Source: Gemmiger sp. An50
GTDB taxonomy: Bacteria; Bacillota; Clostridia; Oscillospirales; Ruminococcaceae
DNA: 64,000 bases
Reading direction: 5' to 3'
Assembly: GCF_002161595.1 (NCBI RefSeq)
Contig: NZ_NFID01000007.1
Span: 1-64,000 of the forward strand
The notes beneath the pieces are model-generated. The model had not been told where the DNA came from and ran no database searches. It saw nothing but the letters and a program-made list of their open reading frames with translations. The position numbers and the translations under genes were made by a program. Below, one piece after another: positions 1-8,179 of the stretch; within the stretch, counting starts at the first letter, position 1; each line of letters opens with the position of its first letter.

Positions 1-249
1 ATGGAAGGAAACAGCCGGCACAAACAGGCGGGCAAGGAGATTGAACAGCTCCTGAAAGACCTGCGGAACAATCTGAGCGAGGAGGATATGGCGCTGGTGG
101 ACCAGATGCTGGAACAGACGCTGATTGTCTGTGATACGGAATGTAGCGATGCATTTCAATACGGATTTTCCGCGGGACTGCTGCTGATGCAGGAGGTTCA
201 GGAAATTCTCCGCAAGCGGGTTGATACAGCTGCACATGACACCTTCTGA
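1..249 (+). CDS. DUF6809-like small protein, possibly 5'-truncated by the window edge
   Basis: An 82-residue acidic, helical protein with no signal peptide or membrane segment. It resembles the 91-residue protein at 54631-54906: both have an LSxEDxALV-type stretch followed by FxYGFSAGLxxxQE. I recognise this pattern as the DUF6809 type found in Clostridia mobile elements; its function is unknown. The frame is open at base 1, so an upstream start outside the window cannot be excluded. The resemblance to the gene inside the 35-55 kb element hints that a mobile element may lie to the left. Confidence 0.6.
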   Translation: MEGNSRHKQAGKEIEQLLKDLRNNLSEEDMALVDQMLEQTLIVCDTECSDAFQYGFSAGLLLMQEVQEILRKRVDTAAHDTF

Positions 250-385
250 AAATTTTCAGAAGATTGATTGATATCAGCAGATGTAATTCGTATAATACAG
301 GTAAGCAGGAATCCAACGCGAATTTTGGGCAACGAAACTACCCACTCTAAGTGCGCCCTCTGGAGATTGCAATATTATTTTTGAT

Positions 386-441
386 AAAAAGCCATTCTGT
401 GATTGCACCGGCATTGCCGGACTGTCATGGAATGGCTTTTT
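386..441 (+). terminator. Rho-independent terminator-like hairpin
   Basis: AAAAAGCCATTC at 386-397 pairs with GAATGGCTTTTT at 430-441, with a GC-rich inner segment and a T run on the right. It lies between the first gene and the one starting at 477. It probably ends transcription of the first gene; an attenuator for the second is possible. Confidence 0.65.
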
Positions 442-476
442 TATATGATTTTTAAAAAGAAAAGGAGTAAACAATA

Positions 477-1337
477 ATGGCAAACAAATGCAGTGTATCG
501 ATGAAAGTGTCTGGTCCCAGCGAAGAGCTGAAAACATTCATTTATGCCACGCTGAAACACCGGACCAATGGGCAGAAACAGTCTCAGAAGCTTTGCTTTA
601 CATTGGAGGCACTTGTGCCTTGCGATGTGGACGAAGACCCTTACGAATGCTGGGGCTGTTATGGAGATGTGTTGGACGATGTAACGTTGCAGGATATGGA
701 GTGGACAGAAGGATGCGAGTCCGTTGTATTTGAATTTCAAACCCTCAATGCCCCTCCGCTGCACTGGTTGTATAAGGTGGCCGCAATGTATCCGCGGCTC
801 ACAATTGATATGGGCGCAGTGGAATATTTGCTGGGCATCAACATGAGTGCGCATGCTGAGAATGGAAACGTAACAGAGGATTGGGCCGATTCGCCTGAAT
901 GGGAGGATGTAGAAGCTCCTGATGAGGAAGAAGGACTGGTCTGCGAGATCCGTTCTGTTCCGGATGAGGAATTTCTGTATGAACTTGATGAAATGGATGC
1001 AATGGGCTTATGGGATTTCGAAGCGGAAAAAGAAATGCCTGCTGAAGAAGATTCCGCTGATGCAGCGGATCTGGATTTCTTCCAGCAAGAAATCCGTGAT
1101 ACACCGGATAGCCCGGCGCTGGATTGGCACGGTTCCGCAGATAAGCCCGCAGGTGTTTTTGTGTTCCGGAACGGTACTCCCTGCGAGCTTATTGGCTATC
1201 GAGCAGCACAGGGTCTTCCTCCCCTTTCGATGATGGAACGAGCAAAGCTTTTGTGTGGCATTGTTCCAGATCAGAATCACCTTCTGATCCATGACCGTTA
1301 CACATCCCTGCAGAACTTTTGGTGTACGAGTTACTGA
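477..1337 (+). CDS. YubB/Api92-like ferredoxin-fold domain protein
   Basis: A 286-residue soluble acidic protein with an AAAAGGAG ribosome site about 7 bases before the ATG. The first ~120 residues (MANKCSVSMKVSG, then EFQTLNAPPLHWLYKVAAMYPRL) match the layout of the small ferredoxin-like domain of YubB/Api92-type proteins from plasmids and phages, whose function is unknown. The rest is rich in Asp and Glu with no motif I recognise. No operon partners. The domain call is from pattern memory, so moderate only. Confidence 0.5.
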   Translation: MANKCSVSMKVSGPSEELKTFIYATLKHRTNGQKQSQKLCFTLEALVPCDVDEDPYECWGCYGDVLDDVTLQDMEWTEGCESVVFEFQTLNAPPLHWLYKVAAMYPRLTIDMGAVEYLLGINMSAHAENGNVTEDWADSPEWEDVEAPDEEEGLVCEIRSVPDEEFLYELDEMDAMGLWDFEAEKEMPAEEDSADAADLDFFQQEIRDTPDSPALDWHGSADKPAGVFVFRNGTPCELIGYRAAQGLPPLSMMERAKLLCGIVPDQNHLLIHDRYTSLQNFWCTSY

Positions 1338-1688
1338 TTCAAAGATGCACCGTTCACTAATCGAAAAGACGATGCAAGCAGCATAAAAAGGGCCAGCGGG
1401 TGTGTGTAACTCCGCCGGCCCTTTTTGTTCTGAGCATACCGTTATTGTTTACTCAGAGACCTTACATTTTGCGTTATCGTCCACGCCAGCACATTCTATC
1501 CAGTGTGAATGATTCAGGCGTTTTTATTTCGTCTTTCCAACAGCTCCTGGCGGAAATTAAGGTCTTGCTGCCGTGTTGCTTTATTCCTTAATTTGCATGG
1601 AACAGAATCGGACCACGAGTTTTTATTCCTACTTTTACACAGCTTAAAGGGACGCATGTATCTCATGCGTCCCCCTTTGCTGTTTCTT
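1338..1688. other. Gene-poor interval with two hairpins
   Basis: No convincing gene. A terminator for the gene ending at 1337 lies at 1386-1425: AAAAAGGGCC pairs with GGCCCTTTTT, followed by TTTTTG. A second hairpin at about 1646-1677 (GACGCATG / CATGCGTC flanked by AAAGG / CCCCTTT) lies just past the 3' end of the minus-strand broken gene and may terminate it. Confidence 0.6.
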
Positions 1689-2579
1689 TTAAAAATTAAG
1701 CGGAAACATAATTTTCAGCAGCGCACGCTGCGCATACTGATGGCTGTCGAAATTGAAGTAACAAGGTCTTTTTTGACCATTATACAGTTTAAACTCGGAT
1801 TCAGCAAAATCAACTGTGTCCCCCTGATCCTGCAATGCTGCGTGCAGAGAAAGCTCCCATTCAACACGGTCGTTCAGGCGATTCTGACAAATCAGTTGAT
1901 AAACCCACTCAAATTCCGCATAATCAAACCGATCTCTCAAAAAACCTGACCACAGCGTTTTCTTCTGCTGAAAATCAAGCGCCTGGACACAATCGGAATA
2001 TTTCAGCTTCTCCAGTATGCCGCCATAACAGAAGCAGCAATTTTGCCAAATGGTTGGAATCTTCTCCTGTTCCAAAAACGCATGATACTCCCATTCCAGC
2101 GCTGCAATCCCATTGTTCCAATCCGTTGATTGAAACAAACTTCTTAATGTCCTGGCCTGGTCTGGCGATTAGCAGACAATCCGCAAACAAAGCGCCTGCA
2201 TCATTTCCGATGCGCGGCCGGAAAGCGTTTTCTGCACACCATACAGCGCTGTGCCCTGTTTTTCCAAGGCAAGCCATACACTTTCCTGCGTTGAATCGGC
2301 ATTGGTAAACGCATCAATTTTCCATCGCGGCATCAATACTGCCAGCTCAGGGCCAAATACCTGCCGAAAATCCAGCTCTACGAATGCGACACCGCGAAAC
2401 AGTGCATAAAGCACATCACTTTCTCTCTGTCCGCCAACAATGATCTGCGGGCTGGCCTTTGTCCATACACTCATATCATACAGAAACGCAAGAAGATCTT
2501 GTGCAGCGGGCTTTTCAGGCCCAACCAGGGATGGAATCTCGAGCTGTTTCGCGTTCTGGAACGCATGCATCTCCATCAT
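1689..2579 (-). pseudogene. Unknown kdp-linked gene interrupted by one in-frame TAA
   Basis: Two open stretches in the same frame (2579-2172 and 2168-1689) are separated only by a TAA at 2171-2169. Read through, they make one soluble protein of about 296 residues. The first part starts with an ATG behind AAAGGAG, 20 bases after the kdpC stop, so it looks like the last gene of the kdp operon. After the TAA the reading continues as SPDQARTLRSLFQST without any change of frame, so a CAA-to-TAA change is the simplest explanation. I do not recognise the family. It could be a true pseudogene, a truncated but working protein of 136 residues, or a base-call error. Confidence 0.6.
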
Positions 2580-2599
2580 AATGGGCCACTCCTTTCTTT

Positions 2600-3253
2600 T
2601 TACAGAGTTCCCATGGCCTGCGCGATCTCGATGTTTACCTTCAGCACATTCACCGTTTTCTCACCGAACACTCCAAGCAGTTTTCCCGTCGTGTTGCGCT
2701 CCACAATTTCCTGCAGGCTTTCCTCGCTCAAACCGGAGGCCTGTGCAATGCGGGGAAGCTGAATCTGGGCGGATTCGGGAGAAATGTGCGGGTCCAGACC
2801 GGAGCCGGATGCCGTGAGCAGGTCGGTCGGAATATCTCCCCGCTCAACGTCAGGATTTTTTGCCAGAAATGCCTCCATGTCAGCTTCCACGCGCTCAACA
2901 AGCGCCGGATTGGAAGGGGCGTAGTTGTTGGAGCCGGAAGCAAGGCCGCCGAATTCTGTGCCGTCGTTATAGTATTTCCTGCCGTCTTCGCTCTCGGTAT
3001 AAACATTGTAGTGGTAGGCAGACGGACGGCTCCACATATAGCAATCCTGCGTGAATTCCTGGCCCACATGTTCCGCGCCAACCGCTGTGCCGTTTACGGT
3101 AATCAGGCTGCCGCCCGCCTGATGCGGGAAGATCACCGAGGACAAACCGGTGAGCAGACAGGGAAAAAGCAAGCCGCAGATCAGCATCAAAACGACTGTA
3201 ACAAGAACCGCCTGACGCGTGCCGTGTAAAAATTCTTTCATAGGAGTTCGCAT
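2600..3253 (-). CDS. kdpC: Potassium-transporting ATPase subunit C
   Basis: KdpC is the single-span accessory subunit that stabilises the KdpFABC high-affinity K+ pump. The protein has one N-terminal membrane segment (VLVTVVLMLICGLLFPCLL) and then the typical soluble domain with GSLI, YNVYTESEDGRKYYNDGTEFGGLASGSNN and LDPHISPESA. At ~213-217 residues it is slightly longer than the E. coli protein. The annotated ATG at 3253 directly abuts AAAGG; the ATG at 3241 (MKEFLHG) is an equally likely start. It begins 7-19 bases after kdpB. Confidence 0.97.
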   Translation of the reverse strand: MRTPMKEFLHGTRQAVLVTVVLMLICGLLFPCLLTGLSSVIFPHQAGGSLITVNGTAVGAEHVGQEFTQDCYMWSRPSAYHYNVYTESEDGRKYYNDGTEFGGLASGSNNYAPSNPALVERVEADMEAFLAKNPDVERGDIPTDLLTASGSGLDPHISPESAQIQLPRIAQASGLSEESLQEIVERNTTGKLLGVFGEKTVNVLKVNIEIAQAMGTL

Positions 3254-3259
3254 CCTTTC

Positions 3260-5320
3260 TTAGAGTCCAGAACCAATGGCAGTGAGCAGAGGGGCAATCA
3301 AGGTATCGATGATTTTAATTCCCACAAAAGGCGTAACAACACCGCCCAAACCGTAGATCAGCATGTTCCGGGCCAGCATTTTGCCGGAAGACATGGGCCG
3401 GTACTTTACACCCTTCATCGCCAGAGGAATCAGGCAAGGGATAATGATTGCATTGAAGATCAATGCAGACAGAATCGCACTGTTCGGTGTAGCCAGATTC
3501 ATGATATTCAGCACCTTGAGCTGAGGAATGGAAATCATGAACATCGCAGGGATAATCGCAAAATACTTGGCAATATCGTTGGCGATGGAAAAGGTAGTCA
3601 GGCTGCCGCGGGTGATCAGCAGCTGCTTGCCGATTTCAACCACTTCCAGAATCTTGGTCGGATCGCTGTCAAGGTCCACCATGTTGGCCGCTTCCTTTGC
3701 AGCAGTCGTACCGGAATTCATGGCCAGGCCCACATTTGCCTGTGCCAGCGCAGGAGCATCGTTGGTACCATCGCCGGTCATGGCAACGATCTTGCCTTCT
3801 GCCTGCTCCTTTTTGATCACATCGATCTTGTCCTCGGGCTTGCACTCGGCAATGAATCCGTCAACACCTGCTTCTTTTGCAATGGTCGCCGCGGTAAGAG
3901 GGTTATCACCGGTGCACATAATGGTTTTGATACCAATCGCACGCAGCCGCTCAAAGCGTTCTACCATGCCGGGTTTTACCGTATCTTTCAGATAGATCAC
4001 GCCCAGAATACGGTCATTCTCACATACCGTCAGCGGCGTACCGCCCAGGCTGGAAATCTTATCCACCTGCTCATGCAGGTCCGAAGGAATCGTGCCGCCC
4101 AGCGCTTTCACATACTTCTCGATTGCTTCCGCCGCGCCCTTGCGCACCTTCGTACCATTCGGCAGATCAACGCCGCTCATCCGTGTCTGGGCTGTAAACT
4201 CGATGAACTCCGAGCCGCTGGTCTCCTGGCTGTCATCTCCCAGGTGACGCGCCAGTTCCAACGTGGACTTGCCTTCCGGAGTATCGTCATGCAGACTGGT
4301 CAGTGCTGCGCAGCGGATCAGATCACTGCGGTTCGCACTGCCTACCGGGAAGAAATCGGCGGCCAGACGGTTGCCATAAGTAATGGTACCGGTTTTGTCC
4401 AGAATCATGGTGTCCACATCGCCGCAGGCTTCCACCGCCTTGCCGGACATGGCGATCACATTGAACCGGGTAACGCGGTCCATACCCGCGATGCCAATGG
4501 CGGAGAGCAGACCGCCGATCGTGGTGGGAATCAGGCAAACCGCCAGCGCGATCAGAGTAGAAGTCTGCAGCTGAACGCCGGAATAAATGCCGATGGGATA
4601 AAGCGTAACGATAACGATCAGGAAAATGATGGTCAGGGACACCAATAGCGTGTTCAGTGCGATCTCGTTGGGAGTCTTTTTGCGGGAAGCACCTTCCACC
4701 AACGCAATCATGCGATCAAGAAAACTGTTTCCAGCATCTGATGTAATGCGAATTTTCAACCAGTCCGATACAACAGTCGTGCCGCCGGTCACCGAGCAGA
4801 AGTCGCCGCCAGACTCCCGAACTACAGGCGCAGATTCGCCGGTGATTGCGGATTCGTCCACCGATGCAATGCCTTCAATCACTTCGCCATCGCCGGGAAT
4901 CACTTCACCGGCGCAGACCATGACCACATCGCCCTTTTTCAGCTCGCTGGACAGCACCTCTTTTTCGGTGCCATCCGGCAGCAGCAGCCGGGCTTTTGTA
5001 TCCTTCTGCGTCTTCTTCAAACTTGCGGCCTGTGCCTTGCCCCGGCCTTCGGCAACAGACTCGGCGAAGTTTGCAAACAGAACCGTGATAAACAGCACCA
5101 CGCAAACGATGATATTATACAGCCGCAGGTTCGTGCCGGTGCTCACATCGCCGAACAGCCCCGGGAAGAAGGACAGCAGCAGTGTAATAAAACAGCCGAC
5201 CTCTACCACGAACATGACAGGATTTTTCATCATGTATACGGGATTCAATTTTACAAAGGAGCCGATCAGCGCCTGCCGGAATATATCCGGCGTGACCAGC
5301 TTCTGATTTTTTTTGCTCAT
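3260..5320 (-). CDS. kdpB: Potassium-transporting ATPase ATP-binding subunit B
   Basis: The P-type ATPase catalytic subunit of KdpFABC, which hydrolyses ATP in the cytoplasm to drive K+ uptake through KdpA. 686 residues, the usual length. Visible motifs are TGES at 160-163 (actuator), the phosphorylation motif DKTGT with Asp308, and [10 protein letters not shown] in the hinge. Membrane segments sit at ~35-85, ~220-270 and in the C-terminal ~100 residues. AAGGAGG lies 8 bases before the ATG, and the gene lies 12 bases after kdpA. Confidence 0.98.
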   Translation of the reverse strand: MSKKNQKLVTPDIFRQALIGSFVKLNPVYMMKNPVMFVVEVGCFITLLLSFFPGLFGDVSTGTNLRLYNIIVCVVLFITVLFANFAESVAEGRGKAQAASLKKTQKDTKARLLLPDGTEKEVLSSELKKGDVVMVCAGEVIPGDGEVIEGIASVDESAITGESAPVVRESGGDFCSVTGGTTVVSDWLKIRITSDAGNSFLDRMIALVEGASRKKTPNEIALNTLLVSLTIIFLIVIVTLYPIGIYSGVQLQTSTLIALAVCLIPTTIGGLLSAIGIAGMDRVTRFNVIAMSGKAVEACGDVDTMILDKTGTITYGNRLAADFFPVGSANRSDLIRCAALTSLHDDTPEGKSTLELARHLGDDSQETSGSEFIEFTAQTRMSGVDLPNGTKVRKGAAEAIEKYVKALGGTIPSDLHEQVDKISSLGGTPLTVCENDRILGVIYLKDTVKPGMVERFERLRAIGIKTIMCTGDNPLTAATIAKEAGVDGFIAECKPEDKIDVIKKEQAEGKIVAMTGDGTNDAPALAQANVGLAMNSGTTAAKEAANMVDLDSDPTKILEVVEIGKQLLITRGSLTTFSIANDIAKYFAIIPAMFMISIPQLKVLNIMNLATPNSAILSALIFNAIIIPCLIPLAMKGVKYRPMSSGKMLARNMLIYGLGGVVTPFVGIKIIDTLIAPLLTAIGSGL

Positions 5321-5332
5321 AGGGGTTCCTCC

Positions 5333-7075
5333 TTACGCCCAAAGGGTCAGATGCTCCGCAATGGGGCCAAGTGCAAGCACCGGGAAAAATGTGAGCGCTG
5401 CAAAGATATAGACCACAAACACCAGAATCACTGCAAAGCTCATCGTATCGGTGTGCAGCGTACCGGCGGATTCATTGACAAACCGCTTTTTCATCAGAGA
5501 GCCCGCAATCGCCAGTTGGATTACGATGGACAGATACCTGCCGAAGAACATTGCAAGACCGGTCGTGATATTCCAAAACAGGGTGTTATCCGCCAGGCCT
5601 TCAAAACCGGAGCCGTTGTTTGCGGCAGAGGAAGCATATTCGTACAGCACCTGTGAAAGCCCGTGGAATCCAGGGTTTGTGATGCCCGCCTGGTCCGCCT
5701 GTGTTCCCACCGCCAGTGCAGAAAATGCAAGGATCAGCAGCGGATGAATGATGATGCACAGAGCGGTGAGCTTCATCTCACGGCCCTCGATCTTTTTGCC
5801 CAGATATTCCGGGGTCCGGCCGATCATCAGGCCACAGATAAACACGGCCAGAATCGCATACAGGATCATGTTCATCAGGCCGACGCCCTTACCGCCAAAC
5901 ACCACATTCAGCATCATGTGCAGCATCGGGATCATACCGCCCAGAGGGGTGAGCGTGTCATGCATGTTGTTTACCGTGCCGGTGGTGAACGACGTGGTCG
6001 TCGTGGTAAACAAGGCGGACTGCGCAATGCCAAAGCGCACTTCTTTGCCCTCCATACTTCCCATGGACTGGCTCAAGCCTGCATCTGCCAGAGCGGGATT
6101 GCCCTGCGATTCCGCCCAGAAACACACGCTTAAACCAATCACAAAAAGAATCCCCATGGCAGCAAAGATGCTGCGGCCTTCCCGTCCATACACCCAAACG
6201 CTCAGGCTCTTATGTGCGGTCTTTTCCGGCTGTTCCTTCAGCTTCTTGCGGTCACGAACCATTTTGCCGAAGGTGATTACACAGGCACCGGGAAGCAGCA
6301 TCATGGAATACAGTTCGATCAGATTGGAAAGGATTGTCGGGTTCTCGATGGGTGTGCTGGAGTTGGCGCCCAGGAAACCACCGCCGTTGGTTCCCAAATG
6401 CTTGATGATCTCCAAGGCGGCAACGGGACCCATGGCAATGGCCTGTTTTGTTCCTTCAATGGTATCCACGGCAACATTGCCGGAGAAATTCTGAGGAACG
6501 CCCTGCCATACCAGCAAAAGGCCTCCAACGATGGAAAACGGCAGCAGCACGCGGGTGATGATTCGCACCAGGTCCACAAAAAAGTTTCCCACATTGTCCT
6601 TTGATTTCCCAGCCAGACCACGGATAAACGCGATGCAGGCCGCGTAACCGGTGGCAGCGGAAACAAACATCATAAAGATGATCACCAGCATCTGCGACAG
6701 GTACGACAAACCCGATTCACCGGAATAGTGCTGCAGGTTGGTGTTGGTCATAAAGCTGATGATGGTATTGAACGAGAGCGACTCCTCCATTCCCTCGATT
6801 CCATTGGGATTGAACAGCGGAATACTCTGAATGCGGAGAACAATATATCCCATAAGGATCATCATAGCATTGGTTCCCACCAGTGCTGCCGCATAGCGTT
6901 TCCAGCTCATCCGGCTGTCAGGATCTACGCCGCCAATTTTGAAAATAACGCCGTCCACACGGTCAAACACCGGATCGGCAAAGGTGTGTTTTCCGGCTGC
7001 AATATGATACACATAAGTACCCACCGGAACTACCATTATCAGATAAAGGATAATGGTCAAGATGATTTGCAGCAT
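5333..7075 (-). CDS. kdpA: Potassium-transporting ATPase subunit A (K+ channel-like subunit)
   Basis: The K+-selective membrane subunit of the Kdp pump, related to the SKT/Trk superfamily. ~580 residues with about ten hydrophobic segments. Selectivity-filter-like repeats are visible, including TNTNLQHYSGE, GTNGGGFLGANSSTP, TTTSFTTG and ASSAANNGSGFEGL. I start it at ATG 7075 (MLQIILTI), which has AGGAGG 8 bases upstream, rather than at an in-frame TTG six codons earlier. It lies 21 bases downstream of kdpF. Confidence 0.97.
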   Translation of the reverse strand: MLQIILTIILYLIMVVPVGTYVYHIAAGKHTFADPVFDRVDGVIFKIGGVDPDSRMSWKRYAAALVGTNAMMILMGYIVLRIQSIPLFNPNGIEGMEESLSFNTIISFMTNTNLQHYSGESGLSYLSQMLVIIFMMFVSAATGYAACIAFIRGLAGKSKDNVGNFFVDLVRIITRVLLPFSIVGGLLLVWQGVPQNFSGNVAVDTIEGTKQAIAMGPVAALEIIKHLGTNGGGFLGANSSTPIENPTILSNLIELYSMMLLPGACVITFGKMVRDRKKLKEQPEKTAHKSLSVWVYGREGRSIFAAMGILFVIGLSVCFWAESQGNPALADAGLSQSMGSMEGKEVRFGIAQSALFTTTTTSFTTGTVNNMHDTLTPLGGMIPMLHMMLNVVFGGKGVGLMNMILYAILAVFICGLMIGRTPEYLGKKIEGREMKLTALCIIIHPLLILAFSALAVGTQADQAGITNPGFHGLSQVLYEYASSAANNGSGFEGLADNTLFWNITTGLAMFFGRYLSIVIQLAIAGSLMKKRFVNESAGTLHTDTMSFAVILVFVVYIFAALTFFPVLALGPIAEHLTLWA

Positions 7076-7096
7076 ACTCAATTCCTCCTGCAAGTA

Positions 7097-7174
7097 TTAA
7101 AAATTTTCCGGGTGTACCAAAGCATAGACCAAATAACCACCCAGGAACACAACAACTACACCAAGAACGATCAT
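7097..7174 (-). CDS. kdpF: KdpF small membrane peptide
   Basis: A 25-residue peptide, MIVLGVVVVFLGGYLVYALV followed by HPENF, with AAGGAGG 8 bases before its ATG. Length, a single hydrophobic helix, the YLVYALVHPE-like C-terminus and position immediately before kdpA fit KdpF, the peptide that stabilises the KdpABC complex. It is too short for most gene finders. Confidence 0.9.
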   Translation of the reverse strand: MIVLGVVVVFLGGYLVYALVHPENF

Positions 7175-7188
7175 GGCTTCATTCCTCC

Positions 7189-7287
7189 TTATTCGCTCCG
7201 GTCTACCTGCTTCTGGCACCAGCCAATCAGCAAATAAATGAGACCCACAGAGCCCGCTAAAACCGCGATCATAATAAGATCCATCAT
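7189..7287 (-). CDS. 32-residue membrane micropeptide leading the kdp operon
   Basis: A second tiny gene upstream of kdpF: ATGATG start, AGGAGG 8 bases upstream, and an open frame coding MMDLIMIAVLAGSVGLIYLL followed by IGWCQKQVDRSE. It predicts one transmembrane helix and a short polar C-terminal tail. The stop lies 14 bases before the kdpF ATG, so the two are probably translated from one message. It is not KdpF itself; it could be an extra Kdp subunit or a regulator. No family recognised. Confidence 0.7.
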   Translation of the reverse strand: MMDLIMIAVLAGSVGLIYLLIGWCQKQVDRSE

Positions 7288-7344
7288 AACGGTATCCTCC
7301 TGTTTTTGTTTTTGCAAAATCATTTTATCAACTTCTTTGTGAAA

Positions 7345-7390
7345 TTGGTCTTAGCGTTTTAGGCACCGTATAAAGGTTCTGTTAAGATAC
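7345..7390 (-). promoter_or_regulatory. Candidate KdpE control region of the kdp structural operon
   Basis: Upstream of the micropeptide gene lie GTCTTAGC at about 7349 and GTTAAGATAC at 7381-7390. They resemble the TTAAGAT/ATCTTA units upstream of kdpD (10928-10969). OmpR-type regulators such as KdpE bind repeats like these. No confident -35/-10 pair was found, so the call rests only on the shared motif. Confidence 0.3.
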
Positions 7391-7435
7391 TGGCGCCGCT
7401 TTATTAAGGGCACATTCCAGGTCTTTTGACGCAAA

Positions 7436-7463
7436 AAGGCAGCTCTGAAATCAGAGCTGCCTT
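7436..7463 (-). terminator. Terminator of the kdpDE operon
   Basis: AAGGCAGCTCTGA (7436-7448) pairs perfectly with TCAGAGCTGCCTT (7451-7463). Read on the minus strand the stem is followed by TTTTTGC. It begins 18 bases after the kdpE stop codon and separates kdpDE from the kdp structural operon. Confidence 0.9.
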
Positions 7464-7480
7464 GAATCAATTTTGTACTA

Positions 7481-8179
7481 TCATTGCCGGATCATTCGAT
7501 ATCCAACGCCAATATGGGTCTGAATGTATTGGGGATCGGATGGATTTTTCTCAATTTTCTTGCGCAGGGTTGCCATGAACACACGCAGCGAGGGTGTATC
7601 GGAAGCCAGCACGCTCCCCCATACTTCTTTCAAAATGTAATTGTGCGTCAGCACTTTTCCCGTATTTTTCGCAAGTACGCACAACAGCTTATATTCAATG
7701 GGAGTAAGATGGACTTCGTTTCCTTCCATATATACGCAGCCGGCCGCATAATCAATCACAATTCCGCCATTGCGATATATGCTGCTCTGCGTCTGGGCTG
7801 CACCTTCCTCTGCACGGCTGCGTCGCAATGCCACCCGCAATCGAGCCAACAGCTCGTCGATGCTGAACGGTTTGGTCAGATAATCGTCCGCCCCGGCGTC
7901 CAGCGCTTCCACCTTATCCTGGTCCTCACTCCGGGCGCTTACAACGATAATCGGAACCATACTCCAGCCACGCACCTTATGGATAATTTCCACACCATCC
8001 ATATCCGGCAGGCCCAAATCCAATATGATCACGTCCGGGTTATAAGAAACCGCATCCAGCAATGCTTCTGCGCCATTTTTCGCCGTATGATATTGATATT
8101 CCTGCGTATCCAGAGTGGTTCGCATCAGATTGGTAATGGCAGGATCATCCTCCACCACCAGAATTTTAGGCTTATACAC
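7481..8179 (-). CDS. kdpE: KdpE response regulator
   Basis: An OmpR/PhoB-family DNA-binding response regulator of 232 residues. The N-terminal receiver domain shows the acidic pair DD at 11-12, the phospho-acceptor Asp54 (VIILDLGLPDMDG), and the TKPF lysine. The C-terminal ~100 residues form a winged helix (LTPIEYKLLCVLAKNTGKVLT, YRMIRQ). It starts with GTG and overlaps the end of kdpD by 8 bases, so the two are translationally coupled. It should activate the kdp genes when KdpD senses low K+. Confidence 0.96.
   Translation of the reverse strand: MYKPKILVVEDDPAITNLMRTTLDTQEYQYHTAKNGAEALLDAVSYNPDVIILDLGLPDMDGVEIIHKVRGWSMVPIIVVSARSEDQDKVEALDAGADDYLTKPFSIDELLARLRVALRRSRAEEGAAQTQSSIYRNGGIVIDYAAGCVYMEGNEVHLTPIEYKLLCVLAKNTGKVLTHNYILKEVWGSVLASDTPSLRVFMATLRKKIEKNPSDPQYIQTHIGVGYRMIRQ

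Noticed and set aside
4073-6604. Several long plus-strand frames across the kdp genes
   Set aside because: All are antisense shadows of kdpB and kdpA, without recognisable domains or ribosome sites.
7288-7435. A c-di-AMP or other riboswitch before the kdp genes
   Set aside because: The leader is short and I found none of the conserved core of known potassium-linked riboswitches.
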